The notes: generated by a model from the letters alone, not told the origin. 64,000 nt of DNA from Monoplex corrugatus (GCA_030674185.1 JAPXFY010000031.1:1883156-1947155), one strand, 5' to 3'; counted from the stretch's first letter, positions 22,014 to 34,129 are shown. A program made the numbers and translations.

Positions 22014-23795
22014 ACAGTCTGTACTTCCATCTGAAGGGGATATCGTACAGTCTGTACTTCCATCTGAAGGGGATGCCGTACAGTCTGTACTTCCATCTGA
22101 AGGGATGCCGTACAGTCTGTACTTCCATCTGAAGGGGATATCGTACAGTCTGTGTACTTCCATCTGAAGGGGATATTGTACAGTCTGTGTACTTCCATCT
22201 GAAGGGGATATCGTACAGTCTGTGTACTTCCATCTGAAGGGGATGCCGTACAGTCTGTACTTCCATCTGAAGGGGATGCCGTACAGTCTGTACTTCCATC
22301 TGAAGGGGATATCGTACAGTCTGTGTACTTCCATCTGAAGGGGATATTGTACAGTCTGTGTACTTCCATCTGAAGGGGATATCGTACAGTCTGTGTACTT
22401 CCATCTGAAGGGGATGCCGTACAGTCTGTACTTCCATCTGAAGGGGATGCCGTACAGTCTGTACTTCCATCTGAAGGGGATATCGTACAGTCTGTGTACT
22501 TCCATCTGAAGGGGATATTGTACAGTCTGTGTACTTCCATCTGAAGGGGATATCGTACAGTCTGTGTACTTCCATCTGAAGGGGATGCCGTACAGTCTGT
22601 ACTTCCATCTGAAGGGGATGCCGTACAGTCTGTACTTCCATCTGAAGGGGATATCGTACAGTCTGTACTTCCATCTGAAGGGGATATTGTACAGTCTGTG
22701 TACTTCCATCTGAAGGGGATATCGTAATCTGTGTACTTCCATCTGAAGGGGATATCATACAGTTTGTGTACTTCTATCTGAAGGGGATATCATACAGTTT
22801 GTGTACTTCTATCTGAAGGGGATGCCGTACAGTCTGTACTTCCATCTGAAGGGGATATCGTACAGTCTGTACTTCCATCTGAAGGGGATATCGTACAGTC
22901 TGTGTACTTCCATCTGAAGGGGATATCGTAATCTGTGTACTTCCATCTGAAGGGGATATCGTAATCTGTGTACTTCCATCTGAAGGGGATATCGTAATCT
23001 GTGTACTTCCATCTGAAGGGGATATCATACAGTTTGTGTACTTCTATCTGAAGGGGATATCATACAGTTTGTGTACTTCCATCTGAAGGGGATATCGTAA
23101 TCTGTGTACTTCCATCTGAAGGGGATACCATACAGTCTATGTACTTCCATCTGAAGGGGATATCATACAGTTTATGTACTTCCATCTGAAGGGGATATCA
23201 TACAGTCTATGTACTTCCATCTGAAGGGGATATCGTACAGTCTGTGTACTTCCATCTGAAGGGGATACCATACAGTTTGTGTACTTCCATCTGAAGAGGA
23301 TATCGTACAGTCTGTGTACTTCCATCTGAAGGGGATACCATACAGTCTATGTACTTCTATCTGAAGGGGATATCGTACAGTCTGTGTACTTCCATCTGAA
23401 GGGGATACCATACAGTCTATGTACTTCTATCTGAAGGGGATATTGTACAGTCTGTGTACTTCCATCTGAAGGGGATACCATACAGTCTATGTACTTCTAT
23501 CTGAAGGGGATATCGTACAGTCTGTGTACTTCCATCTGAAGGGGATATCATACAGTTTGTGTACTTCCATCTGAAGGGGATATTGTACAGTCTGTGTACT
23601 TCCATCTGAAGGGGATATTGTACAGTTTGTGTACTTCCATCTGAAGGGGATATTGTACAGTCTGTGTACTTCCATCTGAAGGGGATATCATACAGTCTGT
23701 GTACTTCTATCTGAAGGGGATATCATACAGTCTGTATACTTCCATCTGAAGGGGATATCATACAGTTTGTGTACTTCCATCTGAAGGGGATATCA
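22014..23795. repeat. 35/33-bp minisatellite with 171-bp higher-order repeat
   Basis: The basic unit is GTACAGTCTGTGTACTTCC then ATCTGAAGGGGATATC (35 bp). A 33-bp form lacks one GT and usually ends GATGCC. From about 22140 to 22690, three 35-mers and two 33-mers recur as a block of 171 bp: the ATATT variant falls at 22173, 22344 and 22515. The right part (23040-23795) loses this order and carries TATC/TACC and CTATGTACTTC variants. The unit core GTACAG..CTGTGTAC is itself nearly palindromic. The ORFs are repeat artefacts. Confidence 0.95.
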
Positions 23796-24487
23796 TTGCT
23801 GGCTATTTTTGTTTCCATAAACTGCCAAATGCTGACATGGCATGTACGATTTTGTATGGGCGTATTTGATAATCTGCATGCATATATTTTCTTGGAGGGA
23901 GTTCAGGCACTAGCATATCTGCACTTGCTGTGTTGACCTGAAAGTTTACAGAAAATCGCTGTCTGGCCTTCAGGTTTTTTTTCTCCTCCTTTGTAATGTG
24001 GCTTGCATGGTGTATGTAGTGGTTTGTTTTCATTTATTTGTTGTCTACATTGCTTGGTGAATGTAATGTTTTTTGTGTTTGTGTGTGTTTTTGAACATCA
24101 CCAGTTGTATGCAGGGCATAGAGAGCCCCTTTTTATGACTTTTATACAATGGTGATGATGTACAGTATCTATTGTAGTGAATTATTTTGTGTCTTATGAG
24201 ATGGACAGCATGATATTTGATACGTGTGTCTTCGTGTTTTTTTCTTCCCCTTTTCTCGCTGAGATTGACAAATTTTACATTTTCTCTAGTTTCTCTCTGT
24301 CCCTCACTGTCTGTGTCTCGCTTCTTCCTTTTTCGCTGTGTCCAGTTTCTTCTAATTTCTCACCTCCTCATCACTTGTGGTCTTTTTATCTTTGTGTTTC
24401 ATTGTGATTGAATTATATCAGTTACATATGTGTGTGTGTGTGCCTAGATCTCTAGTAGATGTTTATATTTGTGCATGTAAATCATCT
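23796..24487. other. Intron 4, unclassified part
   Basis: No gene or element recognised; T/TG-rich toward the right. Confidence 0.4.
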
Positions 24488-24500
24488 GTGTGTGTGTAAG

Positions 24501-24584
<84 letters not shown>
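24488..24584. repeat. (TG)n microsatellite
   Basis: Nearly pure TG dinucleotides. They are followed by a short tandem duplication (about 24604-24651) of a segment ending GGTAATGAGCATCC. Confidence 0.95.
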
Positions 24585-24585
<1 letters not shown>

Positions 24586-24654
24586 ATTTTAATGCATATG
24601 TATGCTTGCTTATGGTAATGAGCATCCTGCTTGCTTATGGTAATGAGCATCCTC

Positions 24655-24702
24655 TGCTCTCTATAATTTTCCATTGTTTTTATTCTTTCTCCCCATTTAT
24701 GG

Positions 24703-24795
<93 letters not shown>

Positions 24796-24935
24796 CGTGT
24801 GGGTGCGTGTGTGTGTGTGCTTGCGTGCGTGTGTGTGTGCGTGCGTGCGTGCGTGTGTGTGTGTTTCAGCGCTTAGATTTGATTTTATCAAGATTTTGCG
24901 CTATATAAATATTGTAATTATTATTAAATATTTTA
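24655..24935 (+). mobile_element. CR1/L2-like LINE 3' UTR and tail
   Basis: It begins CTCTCTATAATTTTCCATTG, has the CCCCATTTATGGC block, a long (TG)n/(TGCG)n tract (24703-24865), the hairpin tail AGCGC..GCGCT (24868-24903) and a short ATT end. It has the same order as the copies at 1245-1863 and 14096-14807. No coding part remains. Confidence 0.75.
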
Positions 24936-25112
24936 TTACTGTTAGTGTTATTTTTCTTGTTAAGAGTTTGTGTTCAGGACTTTTCTCTGAAATGAAACAT
25001 GAACATAGAGACTGTTGACTGGAAGGTTTGAGGTTTTATCGAATATCAGTTTGTATCGAATATCAGTTAATATCGATATCAGTTTGTATCATTGTGGTTT
25101 TTCCCAGTCTCA

Positions 25113-25235
25113 TTCAGCACCTAACCAGAGTTGAGTCCCACCATGGACACATTATGAAGACTTGGGACCTCACAGACAAGTCTCATCCACTTTACTGATG
25201 CATCATTGAGAGTGTTGCTTAAATTTTCTGACCAT
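25113..25235 (+). mobile_element. SINE 3' body fragment
   Basis: It aligns with the 3' body of the SINE at 4998-5376. Shared blocks are GTCTCATCCACTT, then ATCATTGAGAGTGTTGCTTA against GTCATTGAGGGTGTTGCTCA, then AAATTTTCTGACCA. The tRNA head is absent. The fragment runs directly into the 39-bp array. Confidence 0.65.
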
Positions 25236-27249
25236 TGCTGCTGGTGTCTATATCTCGGACCATTTTGTGACCATTGCTGCTGGTGTCTATATCCCTGACC
25301 ATTTTCTGACCATTGCTGCTGGTGTCTATATCCCTGACCATTTTCTGACCATTGCTGCTGGTGTCTATATCTTGGACCGTTTTCTGACCATTGCTGCTGG
25401 TGTCTATATCTTGGACCGTTTTCTGACCATTGCTGCTGGTGTCTATATCTTGGACCATTTTCTGACCATTGCTGCTGGTGTCTATATCTCTGACCGTTTT
25501 CTGACCATTGCTGCTGGTGTCTATATCTTGGACCATTTTCTGACCATTGCTGCTGGTGTCTATATCTCTGACCGTTTTCTGACCATTGCTGCTGGTGTCT
25601 ATATCTCTGACTGTTTTCTGACCATTGCTGCTGGTGTCTGTATCTCGGACCGTTTTCTGACCATTGCTGCTGGTGTCTATATCCCTGACCGTTTTCTGAC
25701 CATTGCTGCTGGTGTCTATATCTCTGACCGTTTTCTGACCATTGCTGCTGGTGTCTATATCTTGGACCGTTTTCTGACCATTGCTGCTGGTGTCTATATC
25801 TTGGACCGTTTTCTGACCATTGCTGCTGGTTGTCTATATCTCTGACCGTTTTCTGACCATTGCTGCTGGTGTCTATATCTCTGACCGTTTTCTGACCATT
25901 GCTGCTGGTGTCTATATCTTGGACCGTTTTCTGACCATTGCTGCTGGTGTCTATATCTTGGACCGTTTTCTGACCATTGCTGCTGGTGTCTATATCCCTG
26001 ACCGTTTTCTGACCATTGCTGCTGGTGTCTGTATCTCTGACCGTTTTCTGACCATTGCTGCTGGTGTCTATATCCCTGACCGTTTTCTGACCATTGCTGC
26101 TGGTGTCTGTATCTCGGACCATTTTCTGACCATTGCTGCTGGTGTCTATATCTTGGACCGTTTTCTGACCATTGCTGCTGGTGTCTATATCCCTGACCAT
26201 TTTCTGACCATTGCTGCTGGTGTCTATATCTCTGACCGTTTTCTGACTATTGCTGCTGGTGTCTGTATCTCGGACCATTTTCTGACCATTGCTGCTGGTG
26301 TCTATATCCTGACCATTTTCTGACCATTGCTGCTGGTGTCTATATCTCTGACCGTTTTCTGACTATTGCTGCTGGTGTCTGTATCTCGGACCATTTTCTG
26401 ACCATTGCTGCTGGTGTCTATATCCCTGACCATTTTCTGACCATTGCTGCTGGTGTCTATATCTCTGACCGTTTTCTGACTATTGCTGCTGGTGTCTGTA
26501 TCTCGGACCATTTTCTGACCATTGCTGCTGGTGTCTATATCCTGACCATTTTCTGACCATTGCTGCTGGTGTCTATATCTCTGACCGTTTTCTGACTATT
26601 GCTGCTGGTGTCTATATCCTGACCATTTTCTGACTATTGCTGCTGGTGTCTATATCTCTGACCGTTTTCTGACCATTGCTGCTGGTGTCTATATCCTGAC
26701 CGTTTTCTGACCATTGCTGCTGGTGTCTGTATCTCGGACCATTTTCTGACCATTGCTGCTGGTGTCTATATCTTGACCGTTTTCTGACCATTGCTGCTGG
26801 TGTCTATATCCCTGACCATTTTCTGACCATTGCTGCTGGTGTCTATATCTCCTGACCGTTTTCTGACTATTGCTGCTGGTGTCTGTATCTCGACCATTTT
26901 CTGACCATTGCTGCTGGTGTCTATATCCCTGACCATTTTCTGACCATTGCTGCTGGTGTCTATATCTCTGACCGTTTTCTGACTATTGCTGCTGGTGTCT
27001 GTATCTCGGACCATTTTCTGACCATTGCTGCTGGTGTCTATATCCTGACCATTTTCTGACCATTGCTGCTGGTGTCTATATCTCTGACCTTTTCTGACTA
27101 TTGCTGCTGGTGTCTGTACTGGACCATTTTCTGACCATTGCTGCTGGTGTCTATATCCCTGACCATTTTCTGACCATTGCTGCTGGTGTCATTCCTGACC
27201 ATTTTCTGACCATTGCTGCTGGTGTCTATATCCTGACCATTTTCTGACA
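25224..27249. repeat. 39-bp minisatellite, about 52 copies, apparently SINE-derived
   Basis: The unit is TTCTGACCATTGCTGCTGG then TGTCTATATCTCTGACCGTT (39 bp). Variants are CTCGGACC, CTTGGACC, CCCTGACC and CTATTGC; the right third has many 38-bp units with a lost base. The SINE 3' end at 5376-4998 reads TTCTGACCACCAGAG then GTGTCAGTATCTC then GGGCC, which matches the unit in order. The array therefore appears to be an amplification of the SINE tail. The ORFs are artefacts. Confidence 0.9.
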
Positions 27250-29012
27250 GTGGCTTTAAGACAGATCCAGTGGGATCTAATGCTATTATCCTTCAATAAT
27301 ACAATGGTTTGAAGTTTGAAGTGAAGCCAGTTTCTGTGGATTTAGAGGTGTCTTGAAAAACCGAAATGACATGATAAGCTAAGATCTTATAATGAGGTCT
27401 GATTTTTTTTGGTGTGGATTAGAGTATTGAAATAGTCGCTGAAAATGACTTGTTTTGTTTTCTTTTAACATTTGTTCATATATGTGCTTTTAGACAACTT
27501 TTTTCCTTTTCTGCTCTGGTGCACCAGCCAAATTTTCAGTGACCAAGTATACTTTTGTATGTGAATGATAAAATGTAGAGTAAAGAGCAAAATTGCCAAA
27601 TTTCAGTTCATAGACTTGATGTATATTGAAGCCATGCTAAGGATATTCAGTTATATTTGATCTTCTAACTTTGATATCCGTTTTCTCTCTATTGATGAAC
27701 TGATCTTCGCCTGTAAATCATGTTTTCCAAAATCTGCCAGTAAGTTATATCACATGAAAGCTGAAACGCTGTAGTTTTCAATACTATCAAAATCCGCAAA
27801 CAGCCAGATTAGACTTTGTTGACGTCGTTGTCTGAGCAGTTTACATGTGACAGTAGCGAAACAAATTGTCACTTAATACATTGTTTTCATAGCTAAAATC
27901 CTACTGCATACTGTTTGAATTAATTTTCATAGTTTTATGTGCCTAATTATTTTGAGTTGTTTTTCATATTGTTATGTGCCTAACCATTTTGAAATCTTTT
28001 GGGGTTTTGTCACTAACTGGCTCAGATTATATAATTCTATATATGTCAAGTTCTAGTTTATGTTCCTAATCTCTTGCTGTGAATTTGTAAGTACCATATT
28101 AATTATAGCATTGTATTCAAACAATAAGTATATATTTTTCCTGCTTGTTTTCCGGCTACTCTTGTGCATGCTCATAACCTCTTTTCATTTGTATCTGTCA
28201 TTTTGTTATAGTTTGCACTTTCATCTGGATGTTTTCTGTCAAGGAAAAAATTGTGTGCCTTTTCATTATTTTCAGCTGCATGTTGTTCCGTAATTGCCAC
28301 TTTTGGAAGTTTTATGTCTTCCCCAAAAGCTGAAGTGTTATTCATTAAACATGTTTGGAGCACTTTATGCCATAATGTATTCTGTGCTTCTGGTACCAGT
28401 TTTAACCCAGTGAGTTTAGGATTTGGGCCGAATTTTCACTTTTACATAAAACAAATTTTTTGGACCACTGGAAGTAAGAACTTTTTTTTTTCAAACTTTT
28501 TAAAAATTTTTTTTGACAAAATGGAAGTAAGAACTTTGTTATTCTTGTGGTTGGCTGTATTTATCATCTTTAGTTTGCCATTAACAGAATTGTTATCCTT
28601 TACATTTCATTTCACTTTCATTTTTGTTTGTTTTTGTTTGAAAGGGTCTAGCCAAGTGAATGAGTGCAAAATTCTGTTGCTGTCAAACAGTTTATTGTCT
28701 GGCAGAACTTTGTATAACCTGACTAGGTAAAAAGAATTGATTATGACAATTTTTCCATGAATACTAATAAATAAATCTGTTTTGCCCTATACATTGCTGA
28801 ATTTATTCATTGCATTCATTTGAATTTGCCAGTTATCTGTACTTGCAGCGGTGACAGTGTTTTAAATGTTTTAAAAATAAGTGCATCTTAAGTTTTTTTT
28901 TCAGAGGAGAGAGGCTTGCTAATCCTAAACTTCTTTCATACAGAACCTGGATGGCAGAGTTTGTTATTGGTCTGTATTCTGATAAATGAGCATTGTTTTT
29001 ACTGTTGTTTAG
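27250..29012. other. Right part of intron 4
   Basis: AT-rich intronic sequence. The ORF at 28251-28730 has no similarity I can name; the region directly left of exon 5 supplies its acceptor. Confidence 0.5.
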
Positions 29013-29127
29013 GTTTCACACATACAATGCATCACGTCCATCAGAGAGCATTGCCGCTTTGTCTACCAATGGACAGGTGCCTGAGGAAGGGCTGTATGCC
29101 CGCCCCCCTGACCAACGTACACCAAGG
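29013..29127 (+). CDS. USP9X: USP9X exon 5
   Basis: Acceptor TGTTGTTTAG, donor GTAAGG. It completes phase 2 and ends in phase 0. It encodes FHTYNASRPSESIAALSTNG then QVPEEGLYARPPDQRTPR, matching the KFHIYNGTRPCESVSSS and PEDELFARSPDPRSPK blocks of vertebrate USP9X. Confidence 0.95.
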
Positions 29128-30055
29128 GTAAGGATGAGGGCTAATGATACTTTGCTGACATTTGAGTGAATGATTGAGTTTGAAAACTAAATGCAACAGA
29201 TCTCAGATAAGCACAGGCATTTTACAGTCTGAAGGATTGCAAAAGAGAAAGATGTTTAGATGGCCATTAATATATTTTTGAACAATATATGGATCTGGAC
29301 CAAATAAATCTGTGTGTAAAAGATTGCTCATCTTTGTTTATTTTTCATCCATACCCATCCCTGTCCCAATCTACAATCAGTTACGTGGGTCAAGACTGGT
29401 TGTAAAATGTCCAGAAACTAAGGAAGGCTGAAAACCACTTGTTTTTATACATGGTTTGGTCATTGAATCATCAGGAGCGAGACATTCTTACAATCAGACG
29501 AAAAATAAATCTGGTGAAAAAACTTATGGTGTAGAAAGCAGTGAAAATATGGACGGCCAGTTAACTGTGTGTGTGTACAGCATGATGTTTACAGAAAAGA
29601 CAACAAAATGACGTAAATATTTTCCAAATTTTTGGTGGTACACCCACCTTCCTCAATGGGGACTGTGTATCTGAACACATTCACTGAGTTCAATCTAAGC
29701 CAAGAAACATCTTGAGGTGGGCAGAAGTGATTGATTTCCTTACGTTAGATCTTCAGAATCTGTGTGTATTTCCATATGTGAATAGCTTCCTATGTGTACT
29801 GTTAATTGACAATGATTCATTGTCTCATTAAATGAAATTTGGAAATAACTTTTTTCTGCCGTTTCCAGACTTGCCTTTTATTCAGGCCACCAAGTGTTTA
29901 AGAAGATACGGATTTTCTTGTAGGATTAAAACAATTGGTGGGGAGCATGTCCCCCAACCCCCGTACATTTCCTTTTTTTATGTTAACTGATTCTTACCTC
30001 TGATTGATAATATTTTGTGATGACAGTTTTATTTTTTAGTTATTTTATCTGCAAA

Positions 30056-31113
30056 TAATTGCAGTAGATGAGGACATACATTTTCTTTGTGTGTACTCTA
30101 CAGGGTTAACTTTTATATGTAAATCATTGCAATAGATCAGGACGTACATTTTCTTGTGTGTACTGTACAGGGTTAACTTTTATATGTAAATCATTGCAAT
30201 AGATCAGGACGTACATTTTCTTTGTGTGTGCTGTACAGGGTTAACTTTTATATGTAAATCATTGCAATAGATCAGGACATACATTTTCTTGTGTGTACTC
30301 TACAGGGTTAACTTTTATATGTAAATCATTGCAATAGATCAGGACATACATTTTCTTGGTGTGTGCTGTACAGAGTTAACTTTTATATGTAAATCATTGC
30401 AATAGATCAGGACGTACATTTTCTTGGTGTGTGCTGTACAGGTTAACTTTTATATGTAAATCATTGCAATAGATCAGGACATACATTTTCTTTGTGTGTA
30501 CTCTACAGGGTTAACTTTTATATGTAAATCATTGCAATAGATCAGGACGTACATTTTCTTTGTGTGTACTGTACAGGGTTAACTTTTATATGTAAATCAT
30601 TGCAATAGATCAGGACGTACATTTTCTTGGTGTGTACTGTACAGGGTTAACTTTTATATGTAAATCATTGCAATAGATCAGGACATACATTTTCTTGTGT
30701 GTCTTACAGGGTTAACTTTTATATGTAAATCATTGCAATAGATCAGGACGTACATTTTCTTGGTGTGTGCTCTACAGGGTTAACTTTTATATGTAAATCA
30801 TTGCAATAGATCAGGACATACATTTTCTTTGTGTGTACTGTACAGGGTTAACTTTTATATGTAAATCATTGCAATAGATCAGGACGTACATTTTCTTGGT
30901 GTGTGCTTACAGGGTTAACTTTTATATGTAAATCATTGCAATAGATCAGGACGTACATTTCTTGGTGTGTACTGTACAGGGTTAACTTTTATATGTAAAT
31001 CATTGCAATAGATCAGGACGTACATTTTCTTTGTGTGTACTCTACAGGGTTAACTTTTATATGTAAATCATTGCAATAGATCAGGACTACATTTTCTTGT
31101 GTGTGCTCTACAG
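30056..31113. repeat. About 68-bp minisatellite abutting exon 6
   Basis: About 16 units, each GGGTTAACTTTTATATG, then TAAATCATTGCAATAGATCA, then GGACGTACATTTTCTT, then GTGTGTACTGTACA. Every unit ends in a pyrimidine-rich TG stretch and (T/C)TACAG, an acceptor-like sequence, and the last one is the acceptor of exon 6. Single-base losses (CTTACAG, GGACTACAT, GTACATTTCTT) accumulate near the right end. Confidence 0.93.
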
Positions 31114-31227
31114 GGTTTGGTTAGTGGACCTGGTCAATACGTTTTGGTCAGGGAGATGGTTTTAACATCCTGCTGGAGGTTTCACAAGGGCGCCCCTGTC
31201 TGTCCTCTCTGGCTCAGTTGATCAAGG
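31114..31227 (+). CDS. USP9X: USP9X exon 6 with three apparent single-base insertions
   Basis: Acceptor GTGCTCTACAG; donor GTTAAC at 31228. Content matches the GWLVDLLNKFG..GFQIL..AALIK block: WLVDLVNTF in one frame, GQGDGFNILLEV and SLAQLIK in the next. Three homopolymers are one base too long for the frame: TTT at 31116-31118, TTTT at 31142-31145 and GGG at 31226-31228. Removing one base from each gives 37 codons joining exons 5 and 7 in phase 0. As printed, the exon cannot be read. Consensus error beside the array is the simplest reading; a broken allele is the alternative. Confidence 0.8.
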
Positions 31228-31869
31228 GTTAACTGAGTTATCATGTTGTGTGTGCTTTCCTACAAGTGAGTTGTTGCTGTTATTTGGTGTTTGTTTCTTG
31301 GGCTTTTATTGCCTGTATTCAGCAAGAGTATGGTTAGTGTGTATACATGTGTTTCTGAAGGAGAGATCGACGTCTTTTTAACTCACTCGGGACGGAGAGT
31401 TTTTCCCCTTGCTTTTCCCCACAGACGGCCCATTTTGAAGGGTTAGGAAAAAAATAAAAAATGAAAAACATAAAGGAACAAAATGAAACTTTCTGATCTG
31501 AATATTTAAATGCTGGGTTAGTTCATGCCAAAATATTGAAGTTCTTCCTTGAATATTTCTTCTTCATGTGCCATGTTGAAAATACCCCAAATTTTGTGTC
31601 AGGATCACCGTACAGTTACACACTTTGATCAGCTCCATGAACACACATTCAAAGGTGAGAAGGTCTTTGTATGCACAAAATAACATGAATAAAGTAGACT
31701 TTGCTCAGGGTAAAAAAAATTATTAGTGACATTATATAAATGAATGTTAACAAATTGTTACACAGGGGAATTTGGAAAAAAAGGAGCACACGGATGCTCA
31801 GTCCTTATGCACTGTTTTCTAATAATCAGTAGGCTATAGTTCTGCGCTGAGTGATACAGTTGGAAGCAG

Positions 31870-32549
31870 GTGATGGTCTTGTTGGGCTGGCATAGTTTGT
31901 CACAGAGGGCAACCCCACACTTTTTACACCAGTTGGGGTTTGCTGCAGTTGAACCTCCGGGTGTCTCCTGCTGCCAGCACTACACACATGGCACTTTCTG
32001 TAGTTCTTCCTGCCGCTGGGGATGGGTGGCAGAGGGCAGAAGAAGTGCTATTCTGCTTGCCATTCAGTTCTCTTATGCATATCTATGACAATAGAATTTA
32101 AAGTCTTCTGACACTAACTGATTGAAAATCATAGGGGCTGGCACTCAGCTGGATGCAGGCACAAGAGCCAGAGAACAGAGGCAAAGTGGGGGAAAAACTA
32201 AAATCTTTGTGCTAGTCTCGCATAAGAAAGTCAAAGAAATCTTCATCAGGCATGTGACTCACTGTATGTGTCCCGCTGACCACTCGCCTCTCGTGACATG
32301 TTCACCCACCTCCCTCTCCCACTTCACTGTCGTCTGAAACTGGGTCACTGTCAGTACCTTCTTGCTGACAGCTTTCATCACTTGAAACACTTTCACCATC
32401 ATCTTCATCATCAACTCCTCAATGTCGGATCCTTCAGTCTGAAGCACTTCAATCACTTCAGCAGCAGTAAAACGCCACCGTCGCGATCTACTTTGCTCCA
32501 AACTCGTACTTGCCTGCGACCCATTTTCGACATGAATGCAGATTAGCAA
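31870..32549 (-). pseudogene. Internally deleted piggyBac-like relic
   Basis: The minus strand at 32549-32259 reads RWRFTAAEVIEVLQTEGSDI then EELMMK.. and ends EHVTRGEWSAGHIQ. This is a typical piggyBac N-terminal region rich in acidic residues, with frame slips. At 32040-31870 the frames give KCHVC and then NWCKKCGVALCDKLCQPNKT, a C-terminal zinc-ribbon of piggyBac transposases. The catalytic DDD domain between them is missing. It differs in sequence from the two intact copies, so it represents another, older family. Confidence 0.6.
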
Positions 32550-33072
32550 GTCATGTGGGGTGCCGACGTCAATAGTTTCCCGACGAGTGTATTGCTACGG
32601 AATCTCACGAAGTAACTTTCCACTTGACCCTTGACACTTTGCAGAGACCAGTGTAGTTTCAGTTGGCATGCCATGTCACGAGGGAAGTGTCAAAAAAAAT
32701 TTTCATTATCGAAACTGCTATCGCGTTCTGTTGTCTGAAACCTGCCTTACGTCATGAACGCTGTAGGGTTCCGTTGTACGTAGAGAGTTGAGTTGCGAGT
32801 TTCTTTCTTCATTGTTAAAATGTTACGTGTGTTTTATATCAGTATTCTTGACAAGTTCTTAGCACTCTTTTTTCAATATGCTTTTGTTTTGTCTTTTCTT
32901 TTTTAAGCTTACACACAATCTTACATGAGTACTTGCAACCATGGTGTTAGAAACTTGTACACGGTTTTGTCCCTTCATTTCCATATTCCTTTCTGTGTGT
33001 CTCATATCTTTGGCATTGTGTATCTCCTGCTGTTTGTCTGTGCCAATCTGAGTGAAAGTGTTTGTTTTTCAG

Positions 33073-33138
33073 GCCTTTGGACTGTGTGCTGAAGTGTTAA
33101 CACCAAACACCATCCAGAAATACTTCATGCCTGTTGTG
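33073..33138 (+). CDS. USP9X: USP9X exon 7
   Basis: Acceptor TTTGTTTTTCAG, donor GTCAGT; 22 codons, phase 0 to 0. It encodes AFGLCAEVLTPNTIQKYFMP, colinear with [20 protein letters not shown] in vertebrates. The donor is followed at once by (TG)n. Confidence 0.93.
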
Positions 33139-33146
33139 GTCAGTAT

Positions 33147-33150
33147 ACTG

Positions 33151-33181
<31 letters not shown>

Positions 33182-33234
33182 TGTGTGTGTGATATAAACA
33201 AGTGAGCTTCTTAGTTCTGAAACGTGTCTCCTGA

Positions 33235-33315
<81 letters not shown>

Positions 33316-33552
33316 GTGATATATAAACAAGTGAGCTTCTTAGTTCTGAAATGTGTCTCCTGATGCTTTGTGTTGTTGTGTGTGTGTTTGGTGTTGATTT
33401 AAACAGTGAGCTTTTTTAGTTCTGAAATGTGTCTCTGATTGTCTGTGTGTTGTGTGGTGGTTATGTGTTTTTTGTGGTGTGTGTGTGTGATGTGTGTGTG
33501 TGTGTGTGGATATAAACAAGTGAGCTTTTTAGTTCTGAAACGTGTCTCCTGA

Positions 33553-33635
<83 letters not shown>

Positions 33636-33679
33636 TATATAAACAAGTGAGCTTCTTAGTTCTGAAATGTGTCTCCTGA

Positions 33680-33720
<41 letters not shown>

Positions 33721-33762
33721 TATAAACAAGTGAGCTTTTTAGTTCTGAAATGTGTCTCCTGA

Positions 33763-33849
<87 letters not shown>

Positions 33850-33895
33850 TATATAAACAAGTGAGCTTCTTAGTTCTGAAATGTGTCTCCTGATG
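33147..33895. repeat. Composite array of (TG)n blocks and an about 50-bp spacer
   Basis: About seven copies of a spacer, AAACAAGTGAGCTTCTTAG then TTCTGAAATGTGTCTCCTGA, alternate with (TG)n blocks of 25-80 bp. Copies near 33370-33500 are the most decayed. The regular alternation implies amplification of a microsatellite together with its flank. Confidence 0.93.
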
Positions 33896-34129
33896 CAATT
33901 TTCCAGTTTTTACAAGAGATCAGTAGATTTCATCTGATATGATTTTACATCCGAGTATGGTTTTCTTTAATTGCATTTTAGACTTGCAAGGTTAATGGTG
34001 AGCATGGTTTTTAATGTGGTCTTTTATCCATGGTATGGCTGTAGTAATTGGCTGGGCTGTAAGCAATATGAACTTTAACTAGTAGTGAGGATTTTAGGCT
34101 GTTTACTTTAAGTTGGACCATTGACATGC

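Noticed and set aside
21889..23675. ORF of 289 residues over the 35/33-bp array
   Set aside because: Open frames on the minus strand stem from the repeat; the region is USP9X intron 4.
25121..26278. ORF of 385 residues with TDTSSNGQK-type repeats
   Set aside because: Generated by the 39-bp SINE-derived array; no independent evidence for a repeat protein.
33147..33895. CRISPR-like alternation of 50-bp repeat and spacers
   Set aside because: The spacers are all (TG)n microsatellite, not unique sequence.
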